Origin: Methanosalsum natronophilum
Lineage (GTDB): Archaea > Halobacteriota > Methanosarcinia > Methanosarcinales > Methanosarcinaceae
Length of the DNA: 64,000 nucleotides
Assembly: GCF_024808815.1 (NCBI RefSeq)
Contig: NZ_JANUCS010000003.1
Span: forward strand, 41,386 to 105,385
Direction: 5' to 3'
The position numbers and the translations under genes are program-made. The notes under the pieces are model-generated. The model worked only from the letters and a program-made list of their open reading frames with translations. It did not search any database and was not told the origin of the DNA. Each line of letters begins with the position of its first letter. The stretch's first letter is position 1. This document shows, one piece after another, positions 8,486 through 18,950 of this stretch.

Positions 8486-9022
8486 ATGAAACGAATAGCA
8501 TGGGGAATAACAGGTTCTGGAGACCTTATAAAAGAAACTTTTGAAATAATGGTTGATATTAAAAAAAGAACAGATATAGAAATAATGGTTTTTCTTTCAA
8601 AAGAAGGAGAAACTGTAATGAAATGGTACAGAATGTGGGATGAATTAAAAAAGAATTTTAAAAATATTAAAACGGAGTCAGGTCCTAATTCTCCATTCAT
8701 TGCGGGCCCTTTGCAAGTAGGCTATTATGACTTGCTTTTAGTAGCACCACTAACGGCAAATTCAACTGCAAAAATTGCTTATGGAATAGCCGATACTTTA
8801 GTTACAAATGCAGTGGCTCAAACAGCAAAAGGGACAACACCAATTTATTTATTGCCTGTTGACCAAGTAAAAGGCACTATTAAAACATATGCGCCCAATG
8901 GAAAAGAATTTGAGTTAAAAATGAGAGATATTGATATAAACAATTCCGAGACCTTATCAAAAATGGAGAATATAAATATTATTGGAAAACCAGAGGATAT
9001 CTATGATTTATTTGATCTATAA
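8486..9022 (+). CDS. afpA: archaeoflavoprotein AfpA
   Basis: 178 aa with the PPC-decarboxylase-like flavoprotein fold: N-terminal WGITGSGDL flavin loop, central LLLVAPLTANSTAKIAYGI, and a VTNAV segment. This pattern is that of AfpA from Archaeoglobus, a homotrimeric or larger FMN protein that takes electrons from ferredoxin and passes them to Isf. The related dihydromethanopterin reductase DmrX is the main alternative. The Isf gene two positions upstream strongly favours AfpA. A GAGGT ribosome site precedes ATG 8486. Confidence 0.85.
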   Translation: MKRIAWGITGSGDLIKETFEIMVDIKKRTDIEIMVFLSKEGETVMKWYRMWDELKKNFKNIKTESGPNSPFIAGPLQVGYYDLLLVAPLTANSTAKIAYGIADTLVTNAVAQTAKGTTPIYLLPVDQVKGTIKTYAPNGKEFELKMRDIDINNSETLSKMENINIIGKPEDIYDLFDL

Positions 9023-9043
9023 TTTTTTATGAATCATATATAG

Positions 9044-9871
9044 TTATGAAAAAATATATCCTTCTTTTTTGTACACTAGGTTATTCTTTAGATTAGAGGA
9101 ATTCTCTATTTTTCCATAGCTCAATGACTTGAATAAAGAATATGCTCCAATTATTGAATCAAGAGCGTCACCTTCATAATTGGATAATATATCATTTTTT
9201 AAAGAAAAGGGTACAAAGATGTTGTTTTCGGCCAAATAATTAAGTATTTTTATTCTATTACCTAACTCTTCCTGTCCCCTGCCTTTATAAGGGAAATACA
9301 TGCTAATTTTTTTTAGCGTACATGCAGGGCATACCTCAACAACCCATGGTTTATTTTTGTTCAGCTCGTTCATAGGCAAAAATGCAGCTGACTTTTTAGA
9401 TAGAAGTGGGTAAACTATTTTTGTAATTCCATAATATGTTTGTTTGAATAGTCTAAGATTATATGGTGAAAATGGAGCTTTTTCGATAGTTTCAGAACAT
9501 CTTTTTATTTCAACTCCATTTGATAATTCTAAAAAATCTCTCCTAAATTCATCTGGACTAGGATATTTTTTAGTAAAATCAAAAATAAAATCGTTCCAAT
9601 TTGAATAATGCTTCAAGAAAGGTTCAGGTACACTTAATGGGAAATCAAAACCATATAAAGTGTTCATTGGCGCATTTTCAATCAATTCCACTATTTTATC
9701 ATAGCAGTTAAACTGGTTCTTACCTGCAATTTTCTCAACAGGGTAGCAATCTAAAACTTGCAAATTGCAGTTTTGATTAATTTGGGTTTTAGTTATCCAT
9801 ATTTTTCCACAAGCTTTTTTTGCACCACTAAAGTCTACTCCATAGAGTATTTTTCTTTTAACTTTACACAT
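9044..9871 (-). CDS. DUF429 (RNase H-like fold) protein
   Basis: 275 aa. The N-terminal YGVDFSGAKKA carries the acidic residue and glycine pattern that opens RNase H-like folds. A second acidic site is GFDFPLS, and near the C-terminus GDALDSIIGAYS gives a third. DUF429 proteins are predicted nucleases of unknown substrate. The start is ATG at 9871, 11 bp after the stop of the inositol phosphate synthase gene on the same strand, so they are probably cotranscribed. Gene order gives no functional hint. Confidence 0.75.
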   Translation of the reverse strand: MCKVKRKILYGVDFSGAKKACGKIWITKTQINQNCNLQVLDCYPVEKIAGKNQFNCYDKIVELIENAPMNTLYGFDFPLSVPEPFLKHYSNWNDFIFDFTKKYPSPDEFRRDFLELSNGVEIKRCSETIEKAPFSPYNLRLFKQTYYGITKIVYPLLSKKSAAFLPMNELNKNKPWVVEVCPACTLKKISMYFPYKGRGQEELGNRIKILNYLAENNIFVPFSLKNDILSNYEGDALDSIIGAYSLFKSLSYGKIENSSNLKNNLVYKKEGYIFS

Positions 9872-9882
9872 GACAAATAATA

Positions 9883-10986
9883 TTAATTATCTCTTTTATT
9901 TTCAATGAAGTCATTGGTCATGTTGTAAGCTTCATCATCTGAATATTGTATTGGTGGATGCTTCATAAAATAAGCAGAAGCTGAATGCAAAACACCAGAT
10001 ACTTTTCGGTCTAAAGCCAACTTACAACATCTAATGGCATCAATAACTACTCCTGCTGAGTTTGGAGAATCTTCTACCGATAAACGAAGTTCGAGGTTCA
10101 TTGGAACATCTCCAAAGAGCTTCCCTTCCATTCGTAGATAACATACCTTATTGTCTTTTTGCCATGGGACATAATCACTTGGACCTACATGTATATTCTC
10201 ATCATCAAGGCGATCTTTAAGAACTGATTGCACTGCTTCTGTTTTAGAGGTCTTTTTTGAAGAAAGTCTGTTTCTATTCAGCATATTAAGGAAATCAGTG
10301 TTACCACCAGTGTTCAATTGATATGTTTTTTCTAACCTCACACCCCTCTTTTGGAACATATCAACCAGAGTCCGATGTGTTATAGTTGCACCTAATTGTG
10401 CCTTTATATCATCTCCAATTATTGGAATTCCCTTATCCTTAAACCGTTGGGACCATTTAGGATTACTTGCTATGAATACAGGCATGTTATTAATGTATGC
10501 AACACCTGCTTCCAGGGCACATTCTGCATAAAAACGAGCAGCTTCCTCAGATCCAACTGGAAGGAAATTGAGTAAAATCTCGGTACCTGAATCTTTTAAA
10601 ATTGATACAATTTCATCTTTAGTTGCTTCTTTTTCATCTGATGGTATGAATTTATACTTGTCATCATATGTAGCTATGTGTTCAGAAACCCCATCAAGTA
10701 TTTTTCCCATTGAAACAGCAACATCTTTTTTTGGAATGTTGTCGCAAAATACAGTTGTGCAATTTGGTAAGGAAAATATAGCCTCTGAGATATCTTTTCC
10801 AACCTTCCTTTTATCAATATCAAATGCAGCAACAACGTCTATATCGTAAGGCCTATAACCTCCGACTTCCCAGTGCATCAAACCGATAGCATCGTTGATG
10901 TTCTTTGATTTATAGTATTCAATCCCCTGTATTAATGAACTTGCACAGTTGCCAAGGCCCGCAATTGCAATTTTTATTGTACTCAA
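9883..10986 (-). CDS. ino1: myo-inositol-1-phosphate synthase
   Basis: 367 aa. An N-terminal Rossmann NAD loop (IAGLGNCASSLIQG) is followed by the archaeal/actinobacterial synthase blocks GAxITHRTL (here GATITHRT), QLNTGGNTDFLNM and the lysine-rich SSKKTSKTEAV. The enzyme converts glucose 6-phosphate to 1L-myo-inositol 1-phosphate, feeding archaeal phosphatidylinositol and possibly inositol-based solutes. The start is TTG 10986 with AGGTGA six bases upstream. No inositol monophosphatase is adjacent. Confidence 0.9.
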   Translation of the reverse strand: MSTIKIAIAGLGNCASSLIQGIEYYKSKNINDAIGLMHWEVGGYRPYDIDVVAAFDIDKRKVGKDISEAIFSLPNCTTVFCDNIPKKDVAVSMGKILDGVSEHIATYDDKYKFIPSDEKEATKDEIVSILKDSGTEILLNFLPVGSEEAARFYAECALEAGVAYINNMPVFIASNPKWSQRFKDKGIPIIGDDIKAQLGATITHRTLVDMFQKRGVRLEKTYQLNTGGNTDFLNMLNRNRLSSKKTSKTEAVQSVLKDRLDDENIHVGPSDYVPWQKDNKVCYLRMEGKLFGDVPMNLELRLSVEDSPNSAGVVIDAIRCCKLALDRKVSGVLHSASAYFMKHPPIQYSDDEAYNMTNDFIENKRDN

Positions 10987-11551
10987 AATTATTCACCTCA
11001 TAATCGGACAACAAGATAATGATAATTATAAAACTAAATAATTAATTTATCGACTTAATGATTATATTTTAATGAAAAGTTTCTGATAACTTACTATAAT
11101 ATAAATATACTGTTAAACTAACAACAAAATCGGTATTTTAACATTAAATATCTTGCTTTCTTGAACATAGCTAATTAGACATAAAAATATTTGCATTATG
11201 TATAGTATTTTAGATTTTTGTAATCCTATATTAAAGGTATTATTTTGCTTTAAATATTTCTTATTTCAATAAAAATGTATCCTATATTGTCGTCAAAAAT
11301 TTAAAAAAATCTTGAATAACTTATATGGGTTTTAGTAATTTGTGTACATTATCTACTAGAAGCTATGCTCGAGACCAGAGATTCTGCTTGTAAGAATATA
11401 TTTAAATAATTATAACGCTACATAAATAGATAAACTTAGATTCTTGTATATATAACTAAAAAAGAATTTTACTGTTTTAGTTGTTACAAAAAAAGTTTTT
11501 TTTTCGAATGTAAATGAACATTCTTTAATCAATATGAAAAAGGTGGTTAAT
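10987..11551. other. divergent promoter region
   Basis: AT-rich, about 565 bp between two divergent genes, with no gene I can support. TATA-like stretches are present (for example around 11398-11415 and 11446-11455). A 6+6 inverted repeat GAATGT...ACATTC spans 11506-11523, close to the ferritin-like gene start, and could be an operator. Confidence 0.4.
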
Positions 11552-12070
11552 ATGAAGGATATTTTGGATAGTATTATAGAGGAGCTAGAAGAACTTGATA
11601 CGTTTGAAGAGGTTTTAGATATGGCCATCTCTCTTGAAGAAAAGGGTAGGAGCTTTTATTTAGATAAACTAGCAGAGATAAAGAGCCCGACTGTTCAAGA
11701 TATATTTACTTATTTAGCTCGAGAAGAAAAAAAACATTCTCAATACCTACGGGACTTCAAAGAGAAATACAGTAAAGATTCAATAAGTCATGATTTGTCT
11801 TCTTTCAACCCAGGTGCAGCTACAACACCAGATTTCAGAGAAATGCTACAAGAAGAATTTTCAGAACGATGGTCAGATGAGGAAGGTGTACTACTATCTG
11901 CCCTAAGATTCGAGAAAAAAACCGAAATGTTGTATACCGAGCTAGCTAGAAGAGCAACTGATAAAAAGAAAAAACATTTTTTTGAAAAATTAGCTAACTA
12001 TGAAAAAGAACACTATGAACTAATTGATGGATTTCTTGAGTTTTCAACACAGTTTAGAATGGAAACATAA
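11552..12070 (+). CDS. rubrerythrin/ferritin-like diiron protein (COG1633)
   Basis: 172 aa, all helical. Two halves each carry an E...ExxH type pattern: LEEKGRSFYL with REEKKHSQYL, then ALRFEKKTEMLY with NYEKEHYEL. This is a ferritin-like four-helix bundle with a diiron site. There is no rubredoxin domain at the C-terminus, so it is not a full rubrerythrin; COG1633 proteins are thought to act in iron handling or peroxide defence. ATG 11552 is chosen because AAAGGTGG at 11539-11546 lies just before it; the ATG at 11534 would swallow that site. Confidence 0.82.
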   Translation: MKDILDSIIEELEELDTFEEVLDMAISLEEKGRSFYLDKLAEIKSPTVQDIFTYLAREEKKHSQYLRDFKEKYSKDSISHDLSSFNPGAATTPDFREMLQEEFSERWSDEEGVLLSALRFEKKTEMLYTELARRATDKKKKHFFEKLANYEKEHYELIDGFLEFSTQFRMET

Positions 12071-12084
12071 CAATTCAATATTTA

Positions 12085-12123
12085 GTAATAGTAAGTAAGA
12101 ATTAACTGTTTGCTTACTATTAC
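12085..12123 (+). terminator. hairpin after the ferritin-like gene
   Basis: An 11-bp perfect stem (GTAATAGTAAG / CTTACTATTAC) with a 17-nt loop begins 15 bp after the stop codon. There is no T-run after it, so termination is likely but not certain. Confidence 0.45.
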
Positions 12124-12728
12124 AGCTAAAATTTATTTCTCTACAAAGTAAATGAGATTAAATAACATGTTATTTATCTAATCAAACTAAATGATAATAA
12201 TGTAGATTTTCAAAATTGTTACAAGAAATAGTATAGATGAAAATCACAAAATGAGCGATAAAATATTTGCAAAAGTTAAGAATGTTTTTTTAAAGGATGC
12301 GGAATGGGCTAGCAAAATCTTTCAAAACTTCTTCTGATCATTCAGGCTTAATCTCATAAAATAACCATGTATAAATGAACTTTATGTTTGTGTTCTTGTA
12401 GTTGCTACAAAATATAAATATTCATCACTTTCATATTATCTAAAATCACTGAAAGATACTGGCCATATTGACTCAAAAAGGTAAAATGCTACTAAATCTA
12501 TTGCTTAAAGCCACTTAAACAATTTAATCAATCAAAGAAAAAAATATTCAAATTACTAGTCTGCTTAATAACCAAATGTTCAGATATATTGAAGGATTGC
12601 TTTTTAGAAAGGTTATCTAAGGGAATATAATCTTTTATTCATGAGTCTAATAGAATATTAATTTATAATAATTTAACCTAAATTTTCTTAAGTAAAAATT
12701 AAATAGCTGCAAGTGATAACTTCATACG
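12124..12728 (+). other. gene-poor region with a possible decayed HTH fragment
   Basis: No intact gene. A frame open from 12368 to a TAA at 12482 contains SSLSYYLKSLKDTGHIDSKR, which resembles the recognition helix and wing of an ArsR-like winged-helix protein. The frame +1 after the stop goes on with KGKMLLNLLLKA, as a frameshifted remnant would. An inverted repeat TTGTAG-TTG-CTACAA (12396-12410) is followed by a TATA-like AAATATAAATA. The evidence is weak. Confidence 0.25.
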
Positions 12729-13742
12729 ATGGGCAGTGATATCGGTAGTTTACTCAAAAAAAAGAACTCACATATTGAAGATTTACATAACAAAAAAGTA
12801 GCATTTGATGCTCACAATGTATTGTATCAGTTTTTAAGTATAATTAGGCAAAGGGATGGTACTCCCTTGAAAGATTCCAATGGGCTTATAACATCTCACC
12901 TTTCAGGTATTTTTTATAGATTTTTATATATTATGGAAGAAGGAATCAAACCAATATTTGTATTTGATGGGAATCCACCTGAACTAAAACGTGAAACACT
13001 TGACAGAAGAAAAGAAAGACGCCAAAAAGCACAACATAAATGGGATGAAGCAGTAGAAAAAGGGTTAGAGGAGGAGGCTTTTAAATACTCACAGGCTTCT
13101 GTGAAATTAGATGACTATATTATTGAAAGTTCAAAAGAGCTGCTTAATTGTTTAGGCATACCATTTGTAGAAGCTCCAGGAGAGGGAGAAGCCCAGGCAG
13201 CCCATATGGTAATAAATGGCGATGTGGACTTTACAGCCTCTCAAGACTATGATGCTTTATTATTTGGATCTCCTTTAGTCATAAGAAATCTAACTATAAC
13301 TGGAAAAAGAAAGCTACCTGGAAAAAATACATATGTTGATGTTCAACCAGAAATCATTGATTTAGAACTATCTTTAAGTGAATTAGAAATTACTTATTAT
13401 CAACTAATTGATGTTGCTTTATGTGTTGGAACAGACTATAATCAAGGTCTGTATAATATTGGCCCGAAAAAAGCTGTAACTTTGATAAAAAAGTATAGTA
13501 CCATAGAAAATCTGCTGAAAAGTATGGAATATGATGACCAAAATATAGGTCAAGTTAAAAAACTATTTTTGCACCCTTTAGTTACAGACAAATATAAAAT
13601 ATCATGGGAAAATCCAAATAAAGATAAACTGATTAATCTGTTGTGCAAAAAGCATAATTTTTCTGAAGAACGTGTATCTAAAGCATATGATAAATTAATT
13701 CAAAAAACAAACCCCATTCAAAGGACTTTGGATCAATTTTGA
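12729..13742 (+). CDS. fen: flap endonuclease FEN-1
   Basis: 337 aa, the usual archaeal length. The N-terminal XPG region has catalytic D27 (VAFDAHN) and FDGNPP. The internal XPG region has GEGEAQ (two Glu) and SQDYDAL (two Asp), and a later GTDYN sits before the helix-hairpin-helix (GPKKAVTLI). The C-terminus QRTLDQF is a consensus PIP box for PCNA. The enzyme removes 5' flaps during Okazaki-fragment maturation and base-excision repair. The second residue region MGSDIGSLL differs slightly from the common MGVDIG. It stands alone on the plus strand, convergent with gpmI. Confidence 0.96.
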   Translation: MGSDIGSLLKKKNSHIEDLHNKKVAFDAHNVLYQFLSIIRQRDGTPLKDSNGLITSHLSGIFYRFLYIMEEGIKPIFVFDGNPPELKRETLDRRKERRQKAQHKWDEAVEKGLEEEAFKYSQASVKLDDYIIESSKELLNCLGIPFVEAPGEGEAQAAHMVINGDVDFTASQDYDALLFGSPLVIRNLTITGKRKLPGKNTYVDVQPEIIDLELSLSELEITYYQLIDVALCVGTDYNQGLYNIGPKKAVTLIKKYSTIENLLKSMEYDDQNIGQVKKLFLHPLVTDKYKISWENPNKDKLINLLCKKHNFSEERVSKAYDKLIQKTNPIQRTLDQF

Positions 13743-13769
13743 AAAACCAAGGTAGTTGACTAGCATTTT

Positions 13770-15326
13770 TTATTTTATAAGAGTCCATCCAGTCATTTCA
13801 ACTGGCTTTTCGAGTTCAAGTAAATCTAAAATTGTTGGAGCTATATCTGCAAGCTTACCTTTTCTTAATGTAATATTATCAACATTTTTTTGAACAAGTA
13901 TGATTGGGACTGGATTTGATGTGTGTGCTGTATGAACCTGAAAATCGGTATTATGACTAACCATCTTTTCAACGTTTCCATGATCTGAAGTAATTAAAGC
14001 AATACCATCAACACTTAGAATGGTATTGACCAATTTACCAACACAGTTATCTACAGTCTCTACAGCTTTTTTAGCTGCATTAAAATTCCCTGTATGGCCA
14101 ACCATATCCATATTTGCATAGTTTAATATTATAAAATCATATTTTTTAGAAACTATGCTTGCTATAAGCTCATCAGTAACCTCATATGCACTCATTTCTG
14201 GTTTTAAATCGTAGGTAGCAACTTTTGGTGACGGTATTAATATGCGATCTTCACCTTTGTACTTTATTTCATTTCCTCCATTAATAAAGAAAGTAACATG
14301 TGCATATTTTTCAGTCTCTGATATACGGAGCTGCTTCAACCCATTGTTGCTAATAGTTTCACCAATGCCATTTACTATATTCTCTACACAAAAAGCAACA
14401 TTAGCTTCAAGCTCTTTATCGTATTCTGTCATACAAACAAAATGTGTACATGGCCAATAATCACGTACAAATCCTTTAAAGTCATGTTTTAAAAAAGAAT
14501 ATGTGAGCTGTCGAGCTCTATCAGGCCTAAAATTAAAAAATATTATTGAATCTTCATCTTTGACAGTTCCGATTGGTTCACTAGAATCATCAATTATAAC
14601 AATTGGTTTTATAAACTCATCAGTAATACCATTTTCATAACAATTTCTAATAAGAGTTAAGTAGTTATTGGAAAAATAACTTCCATTTCCTTTAGTAAGT
14701 GCATCATAAGCTAACTTTGTTCGTTCCCATCTACGGTCTCTATCCATTGCATAATATCTTCCAGTAATAGATGCTATTTGTCCAACATTGTTTATTTTAC
14801 AGATTTGTTCTAATTCAGCTATATCATTCAACCCTGAAGTTGGAGATACATCCCTTCCGTCAAGAAAAGCATGAATAAACACATTTTCTATACCCTCTCT
14901 TTTAGCAAGCTTAAGTAAAGCTTCCAAGTGATTTTTATGACTATGGACACCTCCATCAGAAACCAAGCCAATTAAATGCAGGCTAGAGTTTTTCTTTCTA
15001 ACATGATTAACAGCTTCTAAAAGAGTATTATTATTATAAAAATCACCATTTTTAATGGACTCGTTTATTAATGTAAGATCTTGATATACTATTCTTCCAG
15101 CGCCTATGTTTAAGTGCCCTACTTCTGAATTGCCCATTTGTCCATCAGGAAGACCTACTGATTTCCCTGAAGAATCTAATAGACTAAATGGATAATTTCT
15201 AATAAGAAAATCAATATTTGGCTTTTTAGCAGCTTTAAATGCATTGCCCTCATCACTTTTAGAATATCCCCATCCATCAAGAATCATGAGTAAAAGAGGT
15301 CTTTTCTGAAACATTTTTAAAACCAT
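13770..15326 (-). CDS. gpmI: 2,3-bisphosphoglycerate-independent phosphoglycerate mutase
   Basis: 518 aa, the bacterial-type two-domain, di-Mn enzyme rather than the distant archaeal ApgM. MILDGWG gives the first metal-binding Asp. [14 protein letters not shown] holds the phosphorylated Ser. [14 protein letters not shown] and [10 protein letters not shown] are substrate-binding blocks, and [11 protein letters not shown] and TSDHGNVE give the remaining metal ligands. It interconverts 3- and 2-phosphoglycerate in glycolysis and gluconeogenesis. The start may be ATG 15326 or the in-frame ATG at 15314; neither has a strong ribosome site. It lies downstream of purH on the same strand. Confidence 0.95.
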   Translation of the reverse strand: MVLKMFQKRPLLLMILDGWGYSKSDEGNAFKAAKKPNIDFLIRNYPFSLLDSSGKSVGLPDGQMGNSEVGHLNIGAGRIVYQDLTLINESIKNGDFYNNNTLLEAVNHVRKKNSSLHLIGLVSDGGVHSHKNHLEALLKLAKREGIENVFIHAFLDGRDVSPTSGLNDIAELEQICKINNVGQIASITGRYYAMDRDRRWERTKLAYDALTKGNGSYFSNNYLTLIRNCYENGITDEFIKPIVIIDDSSEPIGTVKDEDSIIFFNFRPDRARQLTYSFLKHDFKGFVRDYWPCTHFVCMTEYDKELEANVAFCVENIVNGIGETISNNGLKQLRISETEKYAHVTFFINGGNEIKYKGEDRILIPSPKVATYDLKPEMSAYEVTDELIASIVSKKYDFIILNYANMDMVGHTGNFNAAKKAVETVDNCVGKLVNTILSVDGIALITSDHGNVEKMVSHNTDFQVHTAHTSNPVPIILVQKNVDNITLRKGKLADIAPTILDLLELEKPVEMTGWTLIK

Positions 15327-15369
15327 ATTATTATGTTTATGTGATTTTTGTTTTTCAGTGAATTTCAGC

Positions 15370-16986
15370 TCAATGGAGGAAGTGTCTCATTCCTGTAAAT
15401 ATCATTGATACGCCTAACTTATTGGCTGTATCAATTACCTCTTGATCCCTTATAGATCCTCCAGGTGATACAATAAATTTAATATCGCTTTCAGCTGCAT
15501 GAACGATGCTATCATCAAAAGGGAAAAAAGCATCAGAAGCCATTACACAATTCGATAAAACGTCTTTGCAATATTTCTCGAAAGGCATGTCAATATGTTC
15601 TCTATCATAAATGACTTTTAGGTTTTCTTTTGCTTTTGTACTAGCAAGCTTGCGTATTGAATCAACTCTATTAGGTTGTCCTGCACCCATTGCTAAGAGC
15701 ATGAAACAACCTTTTTTATACTCGTATCCAATTGAAACTGCATTTGATTTAATACATTTACAAGCTTTTAGTGCAAACTCAGCAAGGTTCTTTTTTTCAG
15801 AGGGGAAGTATTCAGTAGTTACACATTCCCATTTATTGTATAGTTCTGAATTCTTTGACTGTTTTAATAATCCACCATCTATAAATTTATAAGTTTGATA
15901 GTTAGGATAATCATCTGTAAGGTTAGGTATTTCAAGTATTCTTAACTTTGAACTTTTCTTCTTAAGATATTCTAATGCATTAGAATCAAAACTTGGTGCT
16001 ATCACCATTTCAATAAACCGCCCTTTCAAAAATTCTGCACTACTAAGATCAAATGGTTTGTTCGTACATATTATGCTTCCAAAACCAGAGATCGGGTCAC
16101 CATCCCATGCTGACTTTAGAGCTTCTACTAAAGAATTTCCAGTTGCAAATCCACAAGGGTTATTATGCTTAACTATAGATACAGTAGGGATTGAAGAATC
16201 AATTTCTTTGACTGTTTTTAGAGCATTATCTGCATCCACATAATTATTATAGGAAAGGGCTTTACCGTGTAATTGTTTTGCTTTTGCAATAGACGGATAT
16301 TTCAAGCCAGGTTCGGTATAAACAGTTGCTTTTTGATGCCAATTTTCACCATATCTTAATTCTTTTCCATCTATATAACTAAGTCTAGTTACATCCTCAT
16401 TCAGAAGTTGTTTACTGAGATAAATATCAATTAAACTATCATAATCTGCTGTATGTTTAAATGCTTTTGTGGCAAGAAGTTCTTTAGTTTCTGGCAAAGT
16501 ATCTCCGTATGATTGCAACTGATCCAAAATAATTGAATAGTAAGAAGGATTACATACTACAGTAACTGCTTTATAATTTTTAGCTGCAGCCCTTATCAAT
16601 GTTGGACCACCTATATCTATGTTCTCGATGGCCTGTTCAATTGTTGTGTTTTCTTTTGAGATTGTTTCCTTAAAAGGGTACAGGTTAACTGCCACAATGT
16701 CAATTAACTCAATATTTCCTTTTTTTAAGTCATCTAGATGCTTTGAATTATTTCTGTCACATAAAATTCCACCGTGTATTTTTGGATGCAAAGATTTCAC
16801 TCTTCCATTCATCATTTCAGGAAACCCTGTAACTTCATCAACTTCAACTATTTCTAGACCTTCATTCTTCAGTATTTTAGCAGTACCGCCAGTTGAAATT
16901 ATCTCTATGCCAAGCTCTTTTAGGCCTTTTGCGAAATCAACTATCCCGGTTTTGTCAGAAACACTAAGCAATGCCCTTTTAACCAA
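15370..16986 (-). CDS. purH: bifunctional AICAR transformylase/IMP cyclohydrolase
   Basis: 538 aa, full length. The N-terminal MGS-like cyclohydrolase domain ([39 protein letters not shown]) is followed by the transformylase domain ([28 protein letters not shown]). It catalyses the last two steps of IMP synthesis. Many archaea use PurP and PurO instead, so this bacterial-like fusion is a useful lineage marker; several Methanosarcinales carry it. The start is TTG 16986, with GGTGAT just upstream. purL lies elsewhere in the window, at 28389-30542, so the purine genes are scattered. Confidence 0.95.
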   Translation of the reverse strand: MVKRALLSVSDKTGIVDFAKGLKELGIEIISTGGTAKILKNEGLEIVEVDEVTGFPEMMNGRVKSLHPKIHGGILCDRNNSKHLDDLKKGNIELIDIVAVNLYPFKETISKENTTIEQAIENIDIGGPTLIRAAAKNYKAVTVVCNPSYYSIILDQLQSYGDTLPETKELLATKAFKHTADYDSLIDIYLSKQLLNEDVTRLSYIDGKELRYGENWHQKATVYTEPGLKYPSIAKAKQLHGKALSYNNYVDADNALKTVKEIDSSIPTVSIVKHNNPCGFATGNSLVEALKSAWDGDPISGFGSIICTNKPFDLSSAEFLKGRFIEMVIAPSFDSNALEYLKKKSSKLRILEIPNLTDDYPNYQTYKFIDGGLLKQSKNSELYNKWECVTTEYFPSEKKNLAEFALKACKCIKSNAVSIGYEYKKGCFMLLAMGAGQPNRVDSIRKLASTKAKENLKVIYDREHIDMPFEKYCKDVLSNCVMASDAFFPFDDSIVHAAESDIKFIVSPGGSIRDQEVIDTANKLGVSMIFTGMRHFLH

Positions 16987-17042
16987 AAAATCACCAAATG
17001 TAATTGTAAGATATTATCTATAAAAGTTCTGGTTCAATTTTA

Positions 17043-18950
17043 TTATTTATTAAACTTAATTACTGGGCATTTGTAAATACATTTACTACAATGCTCACAG
17101 TTATTTTTTATGTGAATACCATTATGTGCAATATTTAAAGCTTTATTTGGACAGTGTCTAACACAAATTCCACAAGATTGACACTTAAGAGACCTGATAA
17201 CTGAATTTTTAGCATCTTTAATGAGACTAAGAGCCTTTTTCTCATCTCTGTCCTGGACTGTAATGGCGCCAGACGCGAATATCTGCACATTTATGCCTTT
17301 GTTTTTAACTATAACTGCACCGTCTATATATAATGGTACACCACAAGCACTTAACAAATTGTTATCTTTGAAATCTTCGATGTTTAAAGGAATTCCAAAA
17401 CTACCTTCAGCTGAGAAAACGTCATCTTTACATGGCCTGTATCCAGAAGTAATTTTAAAGTTAAGATCTTGTGTTGAACTATTTTTTTGAACGAGTGAAA
17501 TACCTAGATTGTTAGCTGATTTTCTGATATTTTGTGGTGGCTTCTCCCACCTCCACATTCCATGGCGAACCCATTTTTTAGAAAGGCCTCTTGACTCCGC
17601 AAAGCTAACTAACTGGTTCATAAATTGCTCTTCAAGATGAGGATGAGTATCTTTTAATCTCATCAATTCTGAAAGTGAAGATGAAGGACATAACCAACAT
17701 CCTATCCGATCGTAACCTTGCTCATAAAGTGGATTATAAGGGGCTTTAGTCTTTAAAATATATAACCAAACATGTAAAGCAGTCCAATTTTGTATTGGCG
17801 CAGCAGCAATTTGATTTACAACCCATGGATTTTTCCAGACCCGACTGCTTTTAGCTCTGGCGCTGGATTCGTATTTTCGCTGTCCAATAAATGTTAGACA
17901 TCCATCCTCAAAATTGTTTTCTATTAGGCTAGATATTGGTCCAAGCTTACATATTTTACAACACCATCTTGATTCCACAGTAGGTGGTCCAAAAGCAGGG
18001 AATGATTCCCAAAAAGAATTTCCTGCGCTTGTAGATATTAGATTTTTATCATAACATTTGGCTACCTTTTCGACATTATCGAGAGTTTCAGGGAACTCAA
18101 GTCCTGTATCTGCGAAAAGAATATAAAAATCCTCTAAACATTCACTCAATAATTGCATTAGTACTAAACTATCCTTGCCACCAGAATATGAAATACAAAT
18201 AGGCTTATCTATATTTTTTATTGTATTATTAATAAAATTGTACGCTTCTTGTGTATATTTTTCCATAATAGCTTCATTAGCTTTAATAACGTCGCTCCAT
18301 TTTGTTTCTTTTTTCAATAGGGATGTATCATTGTTGGCTCCGTTCCACCTGGTTTTAACACCTACACCGTATTCAGAACTTATCATTTCAGAACCTTTCA
18401 TTTTCGACCTACCCCCTGCAACAACGTTATTTTCCCTAGAAACTACAATAACTTCATTACCTTCTATGATTTCATTGTCGCAATCAATAATTCCTGGGGC
18501 AAGCACACTAGCACCATTAACTATGAAGGGGACAGCTGTATCATCGACCATCACCCAATTTTTAAGCGATTTTAAGTTACGTCCTTCAAAAAGTATTTTT
18601 GCTCCAGAAGGTCTTAGTAGGAGTACCCAATCAAGTCTCTCTATTTCAAAACGTATATTTCCAATGACTTTTCCATCAATTATGATTTCTTCCATCCTAT
18701 CGTCATATGGTGCTTTATTTAAAATTACAACTCTATCATCTGGTATAAGAGGCACTCCAAATTGCTTAGTTGATATTTTGTTTATAAGTGATATGTCATA
18801 AGAAAAAGCAGGTCGGATATCACCTGGTGGAGTAATGGTTACTTTTAAGGTATTTTTTTTACATGTATCACATATCTCTCCGAGCACAGGCACATTGCAT
18901 TGATGGCACCAATGTAACATCAATTTCCCCAAATATACAGGTCGTGACAT
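17043..18950 (-). CDS. PAPS-reductase-family Fe-S protein with zinc ribbon, PUA and ferredoxin domains
   Basis: 635 aa in four parts. These are an N-terminal zinc ribbon (CHQC...CDTC, residues 15-30), a PUA-like domain (about 110-200), a PP-loop ATP-pyrophosphatase domain with SYSGGKDSLVL (about 255), and a C-terminal 2[4Fe-4S]-type ferredoxin (CQSCGICVRHCP, CEHCSKCIYKCP). In the PP-loop domain WCC and CWLC are separated by 86 residues, like the CC-x(~80)-CxxC [4Fe-4S] signature of APS reductases. The ECGxH catalytic tail of those enzymes is not seen. Such proteins are common in methanogens and are suspected to act in sulfur transfer or RNA thiolation; the exact reaction is unknown. A TATA-like ATATATTAAAC about 25-30 bp upstream suggests a leaderless transcript. 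Confidence 0.8.
   Translation of the reverse strand: MSRPVYLGKLMLHWCHQCNVPVLGEICDTCKKNTLKVTITPPGDIRPAFSYDISLINKISTKQFGVPLIPDDRVVILNKAPYDDRMEEIIIDGKVIGNIRFEIERLDWVLLLRPSGAKILFEGRNLKSLKNWVMVDDTAVPFIVNGASVLAPGIIDCDNEIIEGNEVIVVSRENNVVAGGRSKMKGSEMISSEYGVGVKTRWNGANNDTSLLKKETKWSDVIKANEAIMEKYTQEAYNFINNTIKNIDKPICISYSGGKDSLVLMQLLSECLEDFYILFADTGLEFPETLDNVEKVAKCYDKNLISTSAGNSFWESFPAFGPPTVESRWCCKICKLGPISSLIENNFEDGCLTFIGQRKYESSARAKSSRVWKNPWVVNQIAAAPIQNWTALHVWLYILKTKAPYNPLYEQGYDRIGCWLCPSSSLSELMRLKDTHPHLEEQFMNQLVSFAESRGLSKKWVRHGMWRWEKPPQNIRKSANNLGISLVQKNSSTQDLNFKITSGYRPCKDDVFSAEGSFGIPLNIEDFKDNNLLSACGVPLYIDGAVIVKNKGINVQIFASGAITVQDRDEKKALSLIKDAKNSVIRSLKCQSCGICVRHCPNKALNIAHNGIHIKNNCEHCSKCIYKCPVIKFNK

Noticed and set aside
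18175..18801. 208-codon open frame opposite the PAPS-reductase-like gene
   Set aside because: Shadow of a well-supported multidomain protein.
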